Shown here one piece after another: positions 1-7,669 of a stretch of 64,000 nt of DNA. This DNA is from Shimazuella soli (lineage in GTDB: Bacteria > Bacillota > Bacilli > Thermoactinomycetales > Thermoactinomycetaceae). Both the position numbers and the translations under genes were made by a program. Location: assembly GCF_022511585.1 (NCBI RefSeq), contig NZ_JAKWBN010000002.1, forward strand, positions 620,001 through 684,000, written 5' to 3'. A model generated the notes under the pieces. The model was not told where the DNA came from and made no database searches. It saw only the letters and a program-made list of their open reading frames with translations. Each line of letters starts with the position of its first letter. Position 1 is the stretch's first letter.

Positions 1-647
1 GTCTCCTCATCTGTACGCACGAGCAGACTAGCATGCCCTTTGGAGTGCCCTGGTGTTGGCAAAAAGATCAGGGAACCATCACCAAAGAGATCTTGGCTGG
101 CATCAAAACTATGAAATGCTCCAGATGTAAAAGAAACAAAATCCCAATTTTTAATAGATGAATAGGAAGGAGGATAGTAAATGGGACGAAAACCAAATAC
201 TTTATCATGTCTGGATTCCCATTCTTTTAATGGAACCATAACTCTTGCATGGGAAAAGCGATTGAGTTCTCCTACATGGTCTTCATGAAGATGAGTTAAC
301 ACAACTGTTTGAATATCCGAAGGGCAATAACCTAACTTATCCAATTGAGCGGTCAGCTCCATGTTATCCTCTAAAACATATTCATCTTCATCCGTTGTAA
401 CCCCGAAAATTCCTTTGTAATAAGATTTGTGTTCGCGCGCTTGTTCCATCGAGATACCTGTATCGATGAGGATCGGTCCGACATGTGGATGCTCGATGAG
501 ATAGACATGAATCGGCACATTGATAAAGTGACTTTTGTCAAAAATCATATTCCAAACTGCACGATTGCCAATCCACCCATTTAATCCACCATAAAATTGT
601 CCAAAAGGTACTTTTGTATAACCCGTTTGCAGAACATGAATTTTCAT
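1..647 (-). CDS. MBL-fold metallo-hydrolase (AHL-lactonase-like), 3' end outside window
   Basis: Reading from the ATG at 645-647 leftwards gives an open frame that runs off the window start, so the C-terminus is missing. It contains the metallo-beta-lactamase zinc signature THLHEDHVG and a later PTPGHSKGH motif, both typical of the glyoxalase II/lactonase superfamily. An early IDTGIS motif also fits N-acyl-homoserine lactonase-like proteins. The family hydrolyses esters, lactones or thioesters in the cytoplasm; the substrate here is unknown. It diverges from a TetR gene and has its own promoter at 690-718 with a palindrome over the -35, so the TetR protein probably controls it. Family assignment is firm; the lactonase activity is inference. 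Confidence 0.85.
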   Translation of the reverse strand, partial: MKIHVLQTGYTKVPFGQFYGGLNGWIGNRAVWNMIFDKSHFINVPIHVYLIEHPHVGPILIDTGISMEQAREHKSYYKGIFGVTTDEDEYVLEDNMELTAQLDKLGYCPSDIQTVVLTHLHEDHVGELNRFSHARVMVPLKEWESRHDKVFGFRPIYYPPSYSSIKNWDFVSFTSGAFHSFDASQDLFGDGSLIFLPTPGHSKGHASLLVRTDEE

Positions 648-689
648 AAATAACTGCTCTCTTTTTGTTAACGCAAGTTTTATAGCTTT

Positions 690-732
690 AATATACCAGT
701 ATGAAAATATAAATGCAAGTTTATTTGCGTTT
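690..732 (-). promoter_or_regulatory. Promoter of MBL gene with overlapping TetR-type operator
   Basis: On the minus strand TTGCAT (713-718) and TATATT (690-695) are separated by 17 bp, a good sigma-A promoter for the hydrolase. The -35 lies inside an imperfect palindrome: AAATGCAA (711-718), six-base spacer, TTGCGTTT (725-732), with one mismatch between arms. Its position in the divergent gap next to a TetR gene makes it the likely operator for repressing both genes. Confidence 0.55.
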
Positions 733-759
733 AGATTGGAATTTTTTTATGATAGAAGT

Positions 760-1380
760 ATGAAACCTATAAAAAACCCTAATTCCAAACCAGATACAAA
801 CAAAAAAACACCCAAAAAACGATTGGGAGGTCGAAGTGCTCGTATACGGGAAGCTGTGTTTCAAGCTGTTTTAGAACTATTAAATGAGAAAGGTTATGAC
901 GCACTTAGTATTTCAGAAGTTGCCAAAAAAGCAGAAGTACATGAAACATCGATTTACCGTCGATGGGAATCGAAATCCAACTTGGTAATCCAAGCAGTAA
1001 TGGAGAAGTCCAATCAAGAGATCCCCATTCCTAACACTGGTGCATTGCGAATGGATTTACTTGAATTGTTGAAGTATGCAAGTGACTATCTCCAATCTGC
1101 GGATGGTAACTCGGTTATTCAAATGGCTGTTATGACAATGGGAAATGAGGAAATGGCATTAAGCAAACATTCATTTTGGAAGGAGAAAAATGTTCATTTA
1201 TCTATTATTTTTGAACGAGCAGTAACAAGAGGAGAAATACATGCAAACCTGGATTGGTCTTTGCTCATAGAACTTCTTTTAGGTCCCCTGTATTTTAGAA
1301 AGATAATGAGCGAGAAGGAGTTAAATGAGGAGATGATTACATTTATCGTGGATACAGCACTCCATGGTATTGAAATATAG
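760..1380 (+). CDS. TetR/AcrR family transcriptional regulator
   Basis: A protein of about 206 residues with an N-terminal helix-turn-helix of the TetR type (SISEVAKKAEVHETSIYRRW), preceded by a Lys/Arg-rich tail, and a C-terminal ligand domain related to TetR_C. The ATG at 760 is chosen because the longer frame from TTG 736 has no Shine-Dalgarno and would begin next to the palindrome at 711-732; TTG 736 remains possible. It is divergent from the MBL hydrolase, with the putative operator in the shared gap, so it likely represses itself and the hydrolase and responds to a small molecule that the hydrolase may degrade. Confidence 0.85.
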   Translation: MKPIKNPNSKPDTNKKTPKKRLGGRSARIREAVFQAVLELLNEKGYDALSISEVAKKAEVHETSIYRRWESKSNLVIQAVMEKSNQEIPIPNTGALRMDLLELLKYASDYLQSADGNSVIQMAVMTMGNEEMALSKHSFWKEKNVHLSIIFERAVTRGEIHANLDWSLLIELLLGPLYFRKIMSEKELNEEMITFIVDTALHGIEI

Positions 1381-1623
1381 AAAAACAAAATCTAGTAAGC
1401 AAAATGGATAGTGAAATGAACTAGTTTTCATACAGATTTGGAAATAGAGATCAAATCGTGGTTTTACCCCCATAGGAAGTAAGCGAGAAAGAGAACATCT
1501 TAAAGATGTTTTCAAAATCTACTTGGGGGTTTTTCTATGTTTTCTTGAACGAGTTATGGTTATTGGTTTTTATGTACTCTCCTTTGCCGGCTTTTTTGAT
1601 GAATGGATATCGGATAATCGTGA

Positions 1624-2028
1624 ATTTTCGTGGCGCTGTTTCTCAATGCACTAGCCTATTTTCTGTTGTAAACGATCCAGTCCCAGCTTCTGTTTCGGCA
1701 TATGAAGCAAAAGACAGGTGCTGTAGGTGTGGTGCAATTGATGAATGCTGTCGTTTATCTGATGATGTTTGTTCTCGGATGGGCGACACAGCGATTCGAT
1801 TTGCCATATAAGGCGATTTGGGGTTTGCAACTGGTGTTGCTCCCAGCTGCCGGTATTGCACTGTACTATTTGGTACAGTATTTTCGGATCCAAGAGGAAC
1901 AGACATGGAAGGAGTGCCGAGATGAGCTGATGCAGCCAGTCGTCAATTTCATTCGTACTTTTGGTACTCGCCATGGTGATCTACACAAGTCGACCACTGG
2001 TATCTCCGATGAAGAAAATCTAGCCTGA
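1624..2028 (+). pseudogene. Truncated, stop-interrupted 3' copy of the MFS gene at 3246-4754
   Basis: From about 1624 the sequence aligns in frame with the last 130 codons of the intact transporter. In the copy a TAA (1669-1671) replaces the Gly codon before TIQSQ, and the 5' three quarters are absent. From ATG 1702 the frame is open and closely resembles the intact C-terminus (for example YYLVQYFRIQEEQTWKECRD is identical), but no ribosome binding site precedes it. Nucleotide similarity rises towards the 3' end and continues past the stop through a shared hairpin. It is best read as a decayed tandem duplicate; expression as a short membrane protein is unlikely. Confidence 0.85.
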
Positions 2029-2051
2029 CTATCCCTGCTAAGGGAGAATAA

Positions 2052-2085
2052 ATCCCCTGTCATGTGTTCCGACATGACAGGGGAT
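2052..2085. terminator. Perfect 14-bp hairpin after the MFS pseudogene
   Basis: ATCCCCTGTCATGT (2052-2065) pairs perfectly with 2072-2085 around a six-base loop. There is no T-run, so intrinsic termination is uncertain; the stem may act as a bidirectional or RNA-stabilising structure. An imperfect version follows the intact MFS copy at 4774-4808. Confidence 0.6.
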
Positions 2086-2182
2086 GGCTGTTTATAAGGA
2101 TTCTCCGATATCAGGAACATTTGTAATTGATATTACCCATGGTTTCATTATGATCCAAATAATATGCGGTTTTCCTTCTATC

Positions 2183-3067
2183 TTACTTTCCTTGGTATGC
2201 TTTTTCTAATTCAGCAAGATCAAACTTTTTCATTTTTAAAAACGATTTCGTAACACGGTTTAACTTTTCTTTATCGTCTGTCTGCATTATTTCTTCCATT
2301 CTTTGTGGTGATATCTGCCATGATAATCCGTATTTGTCCCTTAACCAGCCACATTGCTCTGCTTCTGGCACTGCCGAAAGTTTTTCCCAGTAGTAGTCGA
2401 TATCCGTCTGATCTTCACAAAGAACTAAAAAAGAAATCGCTTCATTAAATGAAAATCCATGTTCATAGCTGCTATCCATCGCAGAAAATTTTTGACCTTC
2501 CAAGGTGAATGCAGCAAACTTTAACATCCCCTCTGCATCAGGGTCTTCTTCTTTTTCGTAACGTGCCTTTGCATCAAAAGTGGCATGGTGAAATACAGAG
2601 ACATAAAAGTTAATCGCTTCTTCGGCCTTCCCACAGATGTCACCTGTAAACATGAGGGCAGGAGTGATCTTTTGAGTGAACTCCTGGGCATTATACATGA
2701 TTTGCCAACTAAGTCCGTATTTGTCCTGCAACCATCCATATCGCTCGCTGAACGGATAGGAGGCAAGCGGCATCAGCGCTGTTGCCCCTTCAAACAACTT
2801 GTCCCATAATGAATCGACTTCCTCTGCTGTATGGCAATGAACCGTGAAAGATACAGAAGGATTAAACTGGAAATGAGGTCCAGCACTGATCGCCATAAAT
2901 TTTTGTCCAGCGAGCACAAAAGAGACTATATCGCAGTTCCCTGATGGAGTACCTTCAATGGTAGTGATGTTCGTGATCCTTGAGTTCTCCCCAAACGCGG
3001 ATATATAAAATTCAGCAGCTTCTTTTGCTTCTTGATCAAACCATAAATGTGGAATAATTTTTTGCAT
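2183..3067 (-). CDS. Two-domain VOC (PhnB-like) family protein
   Basis: The start is the ATG at 3065-3067 behind GAAAGGAGCAAAAAAC, giving 294 residues; a longer upstream frame lacks a ribosome site. Two tandem glyoxalase/bleomycin-resistance-fold repeats are visible, each starting with a variant of PHLWFDQEAKEAAEFY or PALMFTGDICGKAEEAINFY and ending with WLQDKYGLSWQI or WLRDKYGLSWQI. This is the family often annotated as 3-demethylubiquinone-9 3-methyltransferase domain, though no methyltransferase activity should be assumed. The internal repeat means a single chain could form the paired fold that single-domain members make as dimers. Function unknown. It stands alone, convergent with the MFS pseudogene. 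Confidence 0.85.
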   Translation of the reverse strand: MQKIIPHLWFDQEAKEAAEFYISAFGENSRITNITTIEGTPSGNCDIVSFVLAGQKFMAISAGPHFQFNPSVSFTVHCHTAEEVDSLWDKLFEGATALMPLASYPFSERYGWLQDKYGLSWQIMYNAQEFTQKITPALMFTGDICGKAEEAINFYVSVFHHATFDAKARYEKEEDPDAEGMLKFAAFTLEGQKFSAMDSSYEHGFSFNEAISFLVLCEDQTDIDYYWEKLSAVPEAEQCGWLRDKYGLSWQISPQRMEEIMQTDDKEKLNRVTKSFLKMKKFDLAELEKAYQGK

Positions 3068-3176
3068 GTTTTTTGCTCCTTTCTCTTCCATATTATAGCA
3101 AATAGATGGTGGAATATCGAACATAATTTCGTGATAAATTCCTATCGATCAAATCGCAAGTTTGAGATGGGAGTTT

Positions 3177-3204
3177 TTGAAAAGTCAAATAAAAGTGATA
3201 TACT
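3177..3204 (+). promoter_or_regulatory. Sigma-A-type promoter of the MFS gene
   Basis: TTGAAA (3177-3182), 16-bp spacer, TATACT (3199-3204), about 40 bp upstream of the GTG start at 3246. Confidence 0.6.
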
Positions 3205-3245
3205 TTGTACGAAAGAGAGAAAAAATCGATCAGTAGGAGATACTG

Positions 3246-4754
3246 GTGAAAAACAGATTCGGGATCGCCTTCACCATGAGTGTCATGGTAGGAATGATGT
3301 CAGGGTTCTTCTGGACTCCGGTGGCGAGGGTGTATGAGACAGCAGGATTTGAGGAACTAGTCCCTTATATTCCACTGGGTTATGGTGTAGGATCGTTGTT
3401 TTTCATTTGGGTGTATACCAAGAAAGACCTTGATCCTGAGAAGTGGATTTTTCTTTCTTCTCTAGGGCTAAGTGGAATCATTTGGGGTATGGCTGTTGCT
3501 TTCAAATGGTCATCCTCTATGCAATCTTTTCTGCTCATTGTCTTTCCAGCATTGTTTGGCGGGGTGTCAGGCATGCTCTTTATGAGCACGAGTACCTTCT
3601 ATCGATCACAATTGGGCCAGAGAGCGAAGGTACACCAAAGGGGAGCAGCACTTCTAACTACTGCTTTTCCTCTCATTTACCTGATGTTCAGTTCGCTGGG
3701 CTTTTGGGTATTGAATAGCATGCATTCCGTCTATGTGTGGGCAGCAATGGCTGCCTGTACACCACTCATGATTAGTATCCCAGCTTGGTTTATTTTTCCA
3801 AGGAATCAAGTAAGGGATACTGCCCGTCAACGGCAGGATTCTGTACAGAAAAAGCAGGCAGAGGAGAGGCTGTCAGATAAAAAAACAAAGGAGCCTCTCT
3901 TGCCGGTCCTTGTACTGGTAAGCGGTCCGTATATGATGGCTGGATATGTTCTAGGATACGGCTTTCTGCGGAATGTTGTCCTCTGGGCATGTCTGGCAAC
4001 ACCAGCAATGATTGTGTTTTGGTACTTCTGGATTCGATTGTTTCGGCAGAAACAACAAATTCAGAATCAAAAAGAGATCGTCCTGACTCCTCGGTTGTTT
4101 TGGCTTGTACTGCTGAGTAATTTGCCAAATCAAATCCCTTCGAGTGTAGGTACTCTATATGTACCATTGCTGCTGAAAAACGTAGCCTCGGTCAGTTCTG
4201 TTCTATCAGGAACAATCGTCGGTACTGTCGTAGGGGGATGGATTGCTACTCTGATTCCTCCTCAGTATAACCGTGAGACACTCACATTTAGTTATATCCT
4301 GACTGGAACAGGATTGACAATGGTTGCAATGCAGACAACAGTCACTCCAATTGTTGTCTTCCTGTCACTGTTTCTGATTGCTGTTGCTAGTTTGCTGTTG
4401 GGCACGATTCAATCCCAGCTTTTATTTCAGCATATGAAACAAAAGACTGGTGCTGTTGGGGTAGTAAAACTAGTTTCTTCCATCTCCTTTGTGATGGTGT
4501 TTGTCCTCGGATGGATGACGCAGCGATTCGGATTGCCATATAAGGTGATTTGGGGCTTGCAACTGGTTTTGCTTCCTGCTGGTGGTATCGCACTGTACTA
4601 TTTGGTACAGTATTTTCGGATCCAAGAGGAGCAGACATGGAAAGAGTGCCGTGATGAGCTGATGCAGCCAGTCGTCAAGGGTATTCGATCTTTGGTACGC
4701 ATCATAGTGATCTACACAAGTCGGCTGGTATCTCCGATGAAGAAACCTTACTAA
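3246..4754 (+). CDS. MFS-type transporter (intact copy)
   Basis: A 502-residue multi-spanning membrane protein starting at GTG 3246 behind AGTAGGAGATACTG. Around a dozen hydrophobic segments are visible, with a charged cytoplasmic stretch near residues 185-220 (rich in Gln, Lys, Arg) between two halves, as in the major facilitator superfamily. No signature identifies the substrate; export of a drug or metabolite is the common role of such lone genes. Its base composition is richer in G+C than the surrounding AT-rich DNA, which hints at transfer. A decayed copy of its 3' end lies upstream at 1624-2028, and both end in the same hairpin. Family call is moderately sure. Confidence 0.75.
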   Translation: MKNRFGIAFTMSVMVGMMSGFFWTPVARVYETAGFEELVPYIPLGYGVGSLFFIWVYTKKDLDPEKWIFLSSLGLSGIIWGMAVAFKWSSSMQSFLLIVFPALFGGVSGMLFMSTSTFYRSQLGQRAKVHQRGAALLTTAFPLIYLMFSSLGFWVLNSMHSVYVWAAMAACTPLMISIPAWFIFPRNQVRDTARQRQDSVQKKQAEERLSDKKTKEPLLPVLVLVSGPYMMAGYVLGYGFLRNVVLWACLATPAMIVFWYFWIRLFRQKQQIQNQKEIVLTPRLFWLVLLSNLPNQIPSSVGTLYVPLLLKNVASVSSVLSGTIVGTVVGGWIATLIPPQYNRETLTFSYILTGTGLTMVAMQTTVTPIVVFLSLFLIAVASLLLGTIQSQLLFQHMKQKTGAVGVVKLVSSISFVMVFVLGWMTQRFGLPYKVIWGLQLVLLPAGGIALYYLVQYFRIQEEQTWKECRDELMQPVVKGIRSLVRIIVIYTSRLVSPMKKPY

Positions 4755-4773
4755 CCCTACTAAGGGAGAACAA

Positions 4774-4808
4774 ATCCCCTGTTCATGTCTCATGGCATGA
4801 CAGGGGAT
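4774..4808. terminator. Hairpin after intact MFS gene
   Basis: ATCCCCTGTTCATG pairs with CATGACAGGGGAT, one T bulged, eight-base loop. It is the degenerate sister of the 2052-2085 hairpin. No T-run follows. Confidence 0.55.
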
Positions 4809-4893
4809 AGCTGTTTATAAGATACAAAGATGTTGTATTGGGAATATTTGTAATTGTGATAAGAAGAATATCATTCCATACGTTTTCTGTTCA

Positions 4894-5355
4894 TTACCAG
4901 CTTTCCTCATATCTTACTTTTCTCCACACATACGAAAAAGAGCCATTATTTTGATGGGAAAAAACCATGAGAATAATGATGACCAAAAAAGTGATGGAAG
5001 TACATATAGCATGAAAACGGATTTTTTTGATCCATGATGGAAACTCGGATGGGTCAGAAGTTTGAAGAAAATGACGAGTGTAATATCCAAACATTCCGCC
5101 AAAAGCACCGATTGCTAAAAAGATAATCATCATCAAAAAGGTCCAAAGCATGGAATATGTTACCTGAGAATACAAGTAACCGCCAGTAAATAACTGTGCT
5201 ACTAGAATCCATTGAATTACAAAGTTTGCACGATACAAGAGTTGAAGAATAGATGTTTTTTGAAGAAATGCTTCTTTTAAACAGAAAGGTAATATCAGAT
5301 AAAATCCCATTCCAATAGCTCCAAGGATATGAGTTAAGAGAATAAACTGGGTCAA
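4894..5355 (-). CDS. Small four-helix membrane protein, unknown function
   Basis: Begins at TTG (5353-5355) behind AGAGGAAAAG, 153 residues. Four hydrophobic segments can be seen (about residues 4-24, 47-66, 72-92, 117-139), with a short soluble loop rich in Ser/Pro before the last one and a basic tail. The layout resembles small DUF2269-like or copper-resistance D-like membrane proteins, but no decisive motif is present, so the family is left open. It is monocistronic and convergent with the MFS gene. Confidence 0.65.
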   Translation of the reverse strand: MTQFILLTHILGAIGMGFYLILPFCLKEAFLQKTSILQLLYRANFVIQWILVAQLFTGGYLYSQVTYSMLWTFLMMIIFLAIGAFGGMFGYYTRHFLQTSDPSEFPSWIKKIRFHAICTSITFLVIIILMVFSHQNNGSFSYVWRKVRYEESW

Positions 5356-5707
5356 ATTACTTTTCCTCTTTCTCTTCTATAGTCTGTGATCAATCCTAAG
5401 TGTAGAGGAAGTAATGTTGATATACAACTAGCCAATATATAAACAGGGATTATAGGTTATTATAAAAATATTAGAATTGTTTTAGTGGTTCTATCAATAA
5501 TTAGAATTTCTAGAAATGATTGCCGTTTGTATCAACAGATAATTCGATATAAAACTTTATATTTTTAAGGAATCCGAAAGATAATTTACAATTTCATTAC
5601 AATAACAAAATCATTTATTAATACTAAATATCATTTTGTTATTTATAATTTGAATAATCCTATTAGATTATTACATATAATCCATAGGATAAATAATAGG
5701 GAGGTGT
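5356..5707. other. AT-rich intergenic region with long inverted repeat
   Basis: About 350 bp of very AT-rich DNA without a convincing ORF. The arms AATAACAAAAT (5601-5611) and ATTTTGTTATT (5633-5643) are perfectly complementary and extend imperfectly inward, separated by about 21 bp. A TATAAT (5644-5649) abuts the right arm, so the repeat could be an operator for the small peptide gene at 5714. Confidence 0.5.
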
Positions 5708-5713
5708 ATGGAA

Positions 5714-5833
5714 GTGAAGAAAGGGAAGTTGAAGTTGTTAGGATTGACCTTTATTTTTATGCTTTCAATTTTCGCCTCAGGATTTGCTGATATATTAGGG
5801 GACACGGTAAGCGCAAAAACGGGAGCATATTAA
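5714..5833 (+). CDS. Small secreted peptide (39 aa), Phr-like architecture
   Basis: GTG at 5714 lies nine bases after GGGAGG (5699-5704); an alternative ATG at 5708 would be too close. The product is a short Lys-rich N-terminus (KKGKLK), a hydrophobic core (LLGLTFIFMLSIFASGF) and a polar tail ending SAKTGAY. That is the size and plan of exported Phr-type signalling pre-peptides or small bacteriocin precursors. No Rap-type receptor, protease or immunity gene is adjacent in the window, so the role is open. A hairpin terminator follows directly (5879-5909). The gene is supported by the strong ribosome site and signal-like sequence, not by homology. Confidence 0.6.
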   Translation: MKKGKLKLLGLTFIFMLSIFASGFADILGDTVSAKTGAY

Positions 5834-5878
5834 TAACATTGGAGATTAAATTGGTTTAAATGAAAACGAATTCAATAT

Positions 5879-5909
5879 GTAAAAGAGCGTCCATTGGTCG
5901 CTCTTTTAC
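5879..5909. terminator. Bidirectional hairpin terminator
   Basis: GTAAAAGAGCG (5879-5889) pairs perfectly with CGCTCTTTTAC (5899-5909) around nine bases. The A/T flanks suit termination of both the peptide gene (+) and the small gene at 5953-6105 (-). Confidence 0.7.
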
Positions 5910-5952
5910 GTTGTCAGGAAGTGTAAATTTGTTGTTAGAAGCACATTTGCTT

Positions 5953-6105
5953 TTAGGAAGGGTCTACTTCGTCATAGGATAAAGTGACGACTCTTGTATA
6001 ATCCCCTTTAGTGATTTCTTCTTTGGATGCTTTTTGATCTAATTCTTCTTGATCATCCATACCGTTTGCAATCGTAGGTTCTTTCTGTTTGTCATTTTTC
6101 TCCAT
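5953..6105 (-). CDS. Small acidic protein (50 aa), unknown
   Basis: ATG at 6103-6105 behind AAAAAAGGAGTGATTTAT, a strong ribosome site. The protein is short, soluble, rich in Asp/Glu/Lys, with a more ordered C-terminal half (ITKGDYTRVVTLSYDEV). No Cys, no hydrophobic segment. The composition resembles small spore-associated or stress proteins of Bacillales but I recognise no family. It is the first of four minus-strand genes (5953-7041 region and 7319) that may be regulated independently. Confidence 0.6.
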   Translation of the reverse strand: MEKNDKQKEPTIANGMDDQEELDQKASKEEITKGDYTRVVTLSYDEVDPS

Positions 6106-6169
6106 ATAAATCACTCCTTTTTTGTATTATTACCAGTTGACGTAATTTATATGGATTTAGAGATTTTTA

Positions 6170-6529
6170 TCAATCTCTTGGCTCTGCATTATAACCCTTT
6201 TGTCCATAAGGTTGTAATTTATCCAGCCACTTTCTCTTTAATTTCTTGAGTTCCCAGCGTTTATCTAAAACTTTTTCTGCATCTTTTTGTTCTAGTACCT
6301 CATATTGAAATGCTTCACTTCCAAGTTCCTTCCAATCTTTTTGCAACGCAGCATTTGCAAATTTTCCCATATCTAATTGCCACTGAATGGTCATCCATTT
6401 ATTTTTCAGGTTGGGATAACTATTGATGAAGATTTTTTCGTTATTTTTATTTGTTATTTGAATGACACCCATATATGTTTTTATCTGTTTGTATTGCTCT
6501 TTTAACTCTTTGCGCTTGTCACTATCCAT
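6170..6529 (-). CDS. GIY-YIG-like nuclease family protein
   Basis: 119 residues, ATG at 6527-6529 behind AAAAGGAGCACTATATAC. The N-terminal GVIQITNKNNEKIFINS followed by a conserved K-N-K-W and a C-terminal KWLDKLQPYGQKGYN match a group of short Bacillus proteins annotated as GIY-YIG family. The GIY and YIG residues of true nucleases are degenerate here (MGVIQI...), so catalytic activity is doubtful. It is 32 bp downstream of the DUF6530-like gene on the same strand and may be cotranscribed. Role unknown. Confidence 0.65.
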   Translation of the reverse strand: MDSDKRKELKEQYKQIKTYMGVIQITNKNNEKIFINSYPNLKNKWMTIQWQLDMGKFANAALQKDWKELGSEAFQYEVLEQKDAEKVLDKRWELKKLKRKWLDKLQPYGQKGYNAEPRD

Positions 6530-6561
6530 GTATATAGTGCTCCTTTTCAGATAGTCCGATT

Positions 6562-7041
6562 TTAATAGCCCATCTCTTTTAAAATTCTGGCTAGAACACG
6601 CAATCTTTCTCCAATTATTTCATCATCTTCACTAAGGACTTGGTTAAATAACTTAATATCTTCCTCAATCATTTCATTGTCTGTACAGACTGCTACCGTC
6701 ATAGCATCACCTTGTAGCCCAACCCGATCAATAGTAGGTTTTTCTTTATCGTATAGGTTCTCATATCGATAAGCTTCGCGAAAGTGAAGCTTTGCTCTGC
6801 ATACTAAAATGGCAAGATCCAAAACACGATGCAGGGGTAGTTCTTCCGATTGTCTAGACCATTTTCCTCCTGTATGCCTCCATACTTTTGCTGAAACATC
6901 TACTTTCCCTCGATCATTCCACTGAGCTAGCCCCAAAGATAGTCCTTTTGCATCAGAATGGTAAGCGTTTCTACCATCTATATTTTCGTAGTTATCAGAA
7001 ACGATGACTGGTTTATGTTTTAAAGCAGTTGGTATTTTCAT
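6562..7041 (-). CDS. DUF6530-like protein
   Basis: 159 residues from ATG 7039-7041 behind CTAGGAGGAAAACAC. The sequence has the conserved N-terminal block KHKPVIVSDNYENIDGRNAY followed by DAKGLSLGLAQWNDRG and KVWRHTGGKWSRQSEELPLH, which I associate with DUF6530 proteins of Bacillota. It is soluble with an acidic C-terminal helical region. No catalytic motif is known to me. It precedes the GIY-YIG-like gene on the same strand. Family name rests on memory of the conserved blocks; function unknown. Confidence 0.65.
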   Translation of the reverse strand: MKIPTALKHKPVIVSDNYENIDGRNAYHSDAKGLSLGLAQWNDRGKVDVSAKVWRHTGGKWSRQSEELPLHRVLDLAILVCRAKLHFREAYRYENLYDKEKPTIDRVGLQGDAMTVAVCTDNEMIEEDIKLFNQVLSEDDEIIGERLRVLARILKEMGY

Positions 7042-7110
7042 GTGTTTTCCTCCTAGGATATTTAGTGATTTAGTAAACTACTAAATTACCAAATAGACAA
7101 TTCAATCTAA

Positions 7111-7284
7111 CATTATTCAAAAGATACTGTCAATCATTTTTTTGCTTTCGTTATTGAAAGAGAGGGAAGGTGGTTGGAGCAGGACGAACAAGGGTTTATA
7201 AAGTACGGGCAGTTTAAAATGTATAAGCCGGCTGAGGAAAAATATAAAGGCAGCCCACTAAGCTTGAGCATGCCTCTTCTTTAA
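7111..7284 (+). pseudogene. Short ORF remnant, unknown
   Basis: An open stretch with a protein-like composition (VIEREGRWLEQDEQGF, YGQFKMYKPAEEKYKGSPL) and a TAA at 7282-7284. It lacks an ATG; a TTG at 7174 preceded by GGAAGGTGG could start a 36-residue peptide, but the coding-like pattern extends further upstream. It reads like the C-terminal scrap of a larger gene. No family recognised; low confidence. Confidence 0.3.
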
Positions 7285-7318
7285 GGGTATAACCTTTGGC
7301 GATATAGGATGAAGGTAC

Positions 7319-7480
7319 TTAGAAATCAGCTTTGGCGCTATCCCATGGGGAGATGTTTGTATCGATACCTTTGCCAGATTCGATTTGATCTTCTATTCCT
7401 TTTCCATCTTGCCATTCGGTTACCTTTTCTCCACCTGATCCAGACCAAGGATTTTTCAGAATATCATCAGAACTACCCAT
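7319..7480 (-). CDS. Small Gly/Ser/Asp-rich protein (53 aa), unknown
   Basis: ATG at 7478-7480 behind GGGAGGTTTCCTT gives a 53-residue hydrophilic protein containing NPWSGSGGEKVTEWQDGKGI and a closing SPWDSAKADF. Two Pro-Trp motifs flank a repeat-like Gly-Lys-Gly-Ile-(Glu/Asp) element (GKGIEDQ, GKGIDTN). It has no signal peptide. It could be a small spore or stress protein; no family recognised. It diverges from the response regulator gene. Confidence 0.55.
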   Translation of the reverse strand: MGSSDDILKNPWSGSGGEKVTEWQDGKGIEDQIESGKGIDTNISPWDSAKADF

Positions 7481-7669
7481 AAGGAAACCTCCCTGAACTA
7501 AGATGTTTTAATATGTGCAGTGAACCTCGAAAAGGGAAGCGTAAAAGGCGGAGTAATCCCGCTACCAAAGAAAATGGATAAGATTATTTGCCTGATTTCT
7601 TAATGTCATAATTTCGAAAAAAGGGATACATTGATATACTTTTCTAAAAAGCAGCAAGGGTGAAAATAC

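Noticed and set aside
1506-1811. 101-codon ORF over the MFS pseudogene
   Set aside because: It reads across the decayed copy in a different frame from the MFS homology and has no ribosome site.
3790-4167. 125-codon minus-strand ORF within the intact MFS gene
   Set aside because: Shadow of the coding strand; no start signal or homology-like pattern.
2052-4808. The MFS duplicates as ends of a composite transposon
   Set aside because: The repeats are the 3' parts of a transporter gene, not insertion sequences, and no transposase or target duplication lies at their borders.
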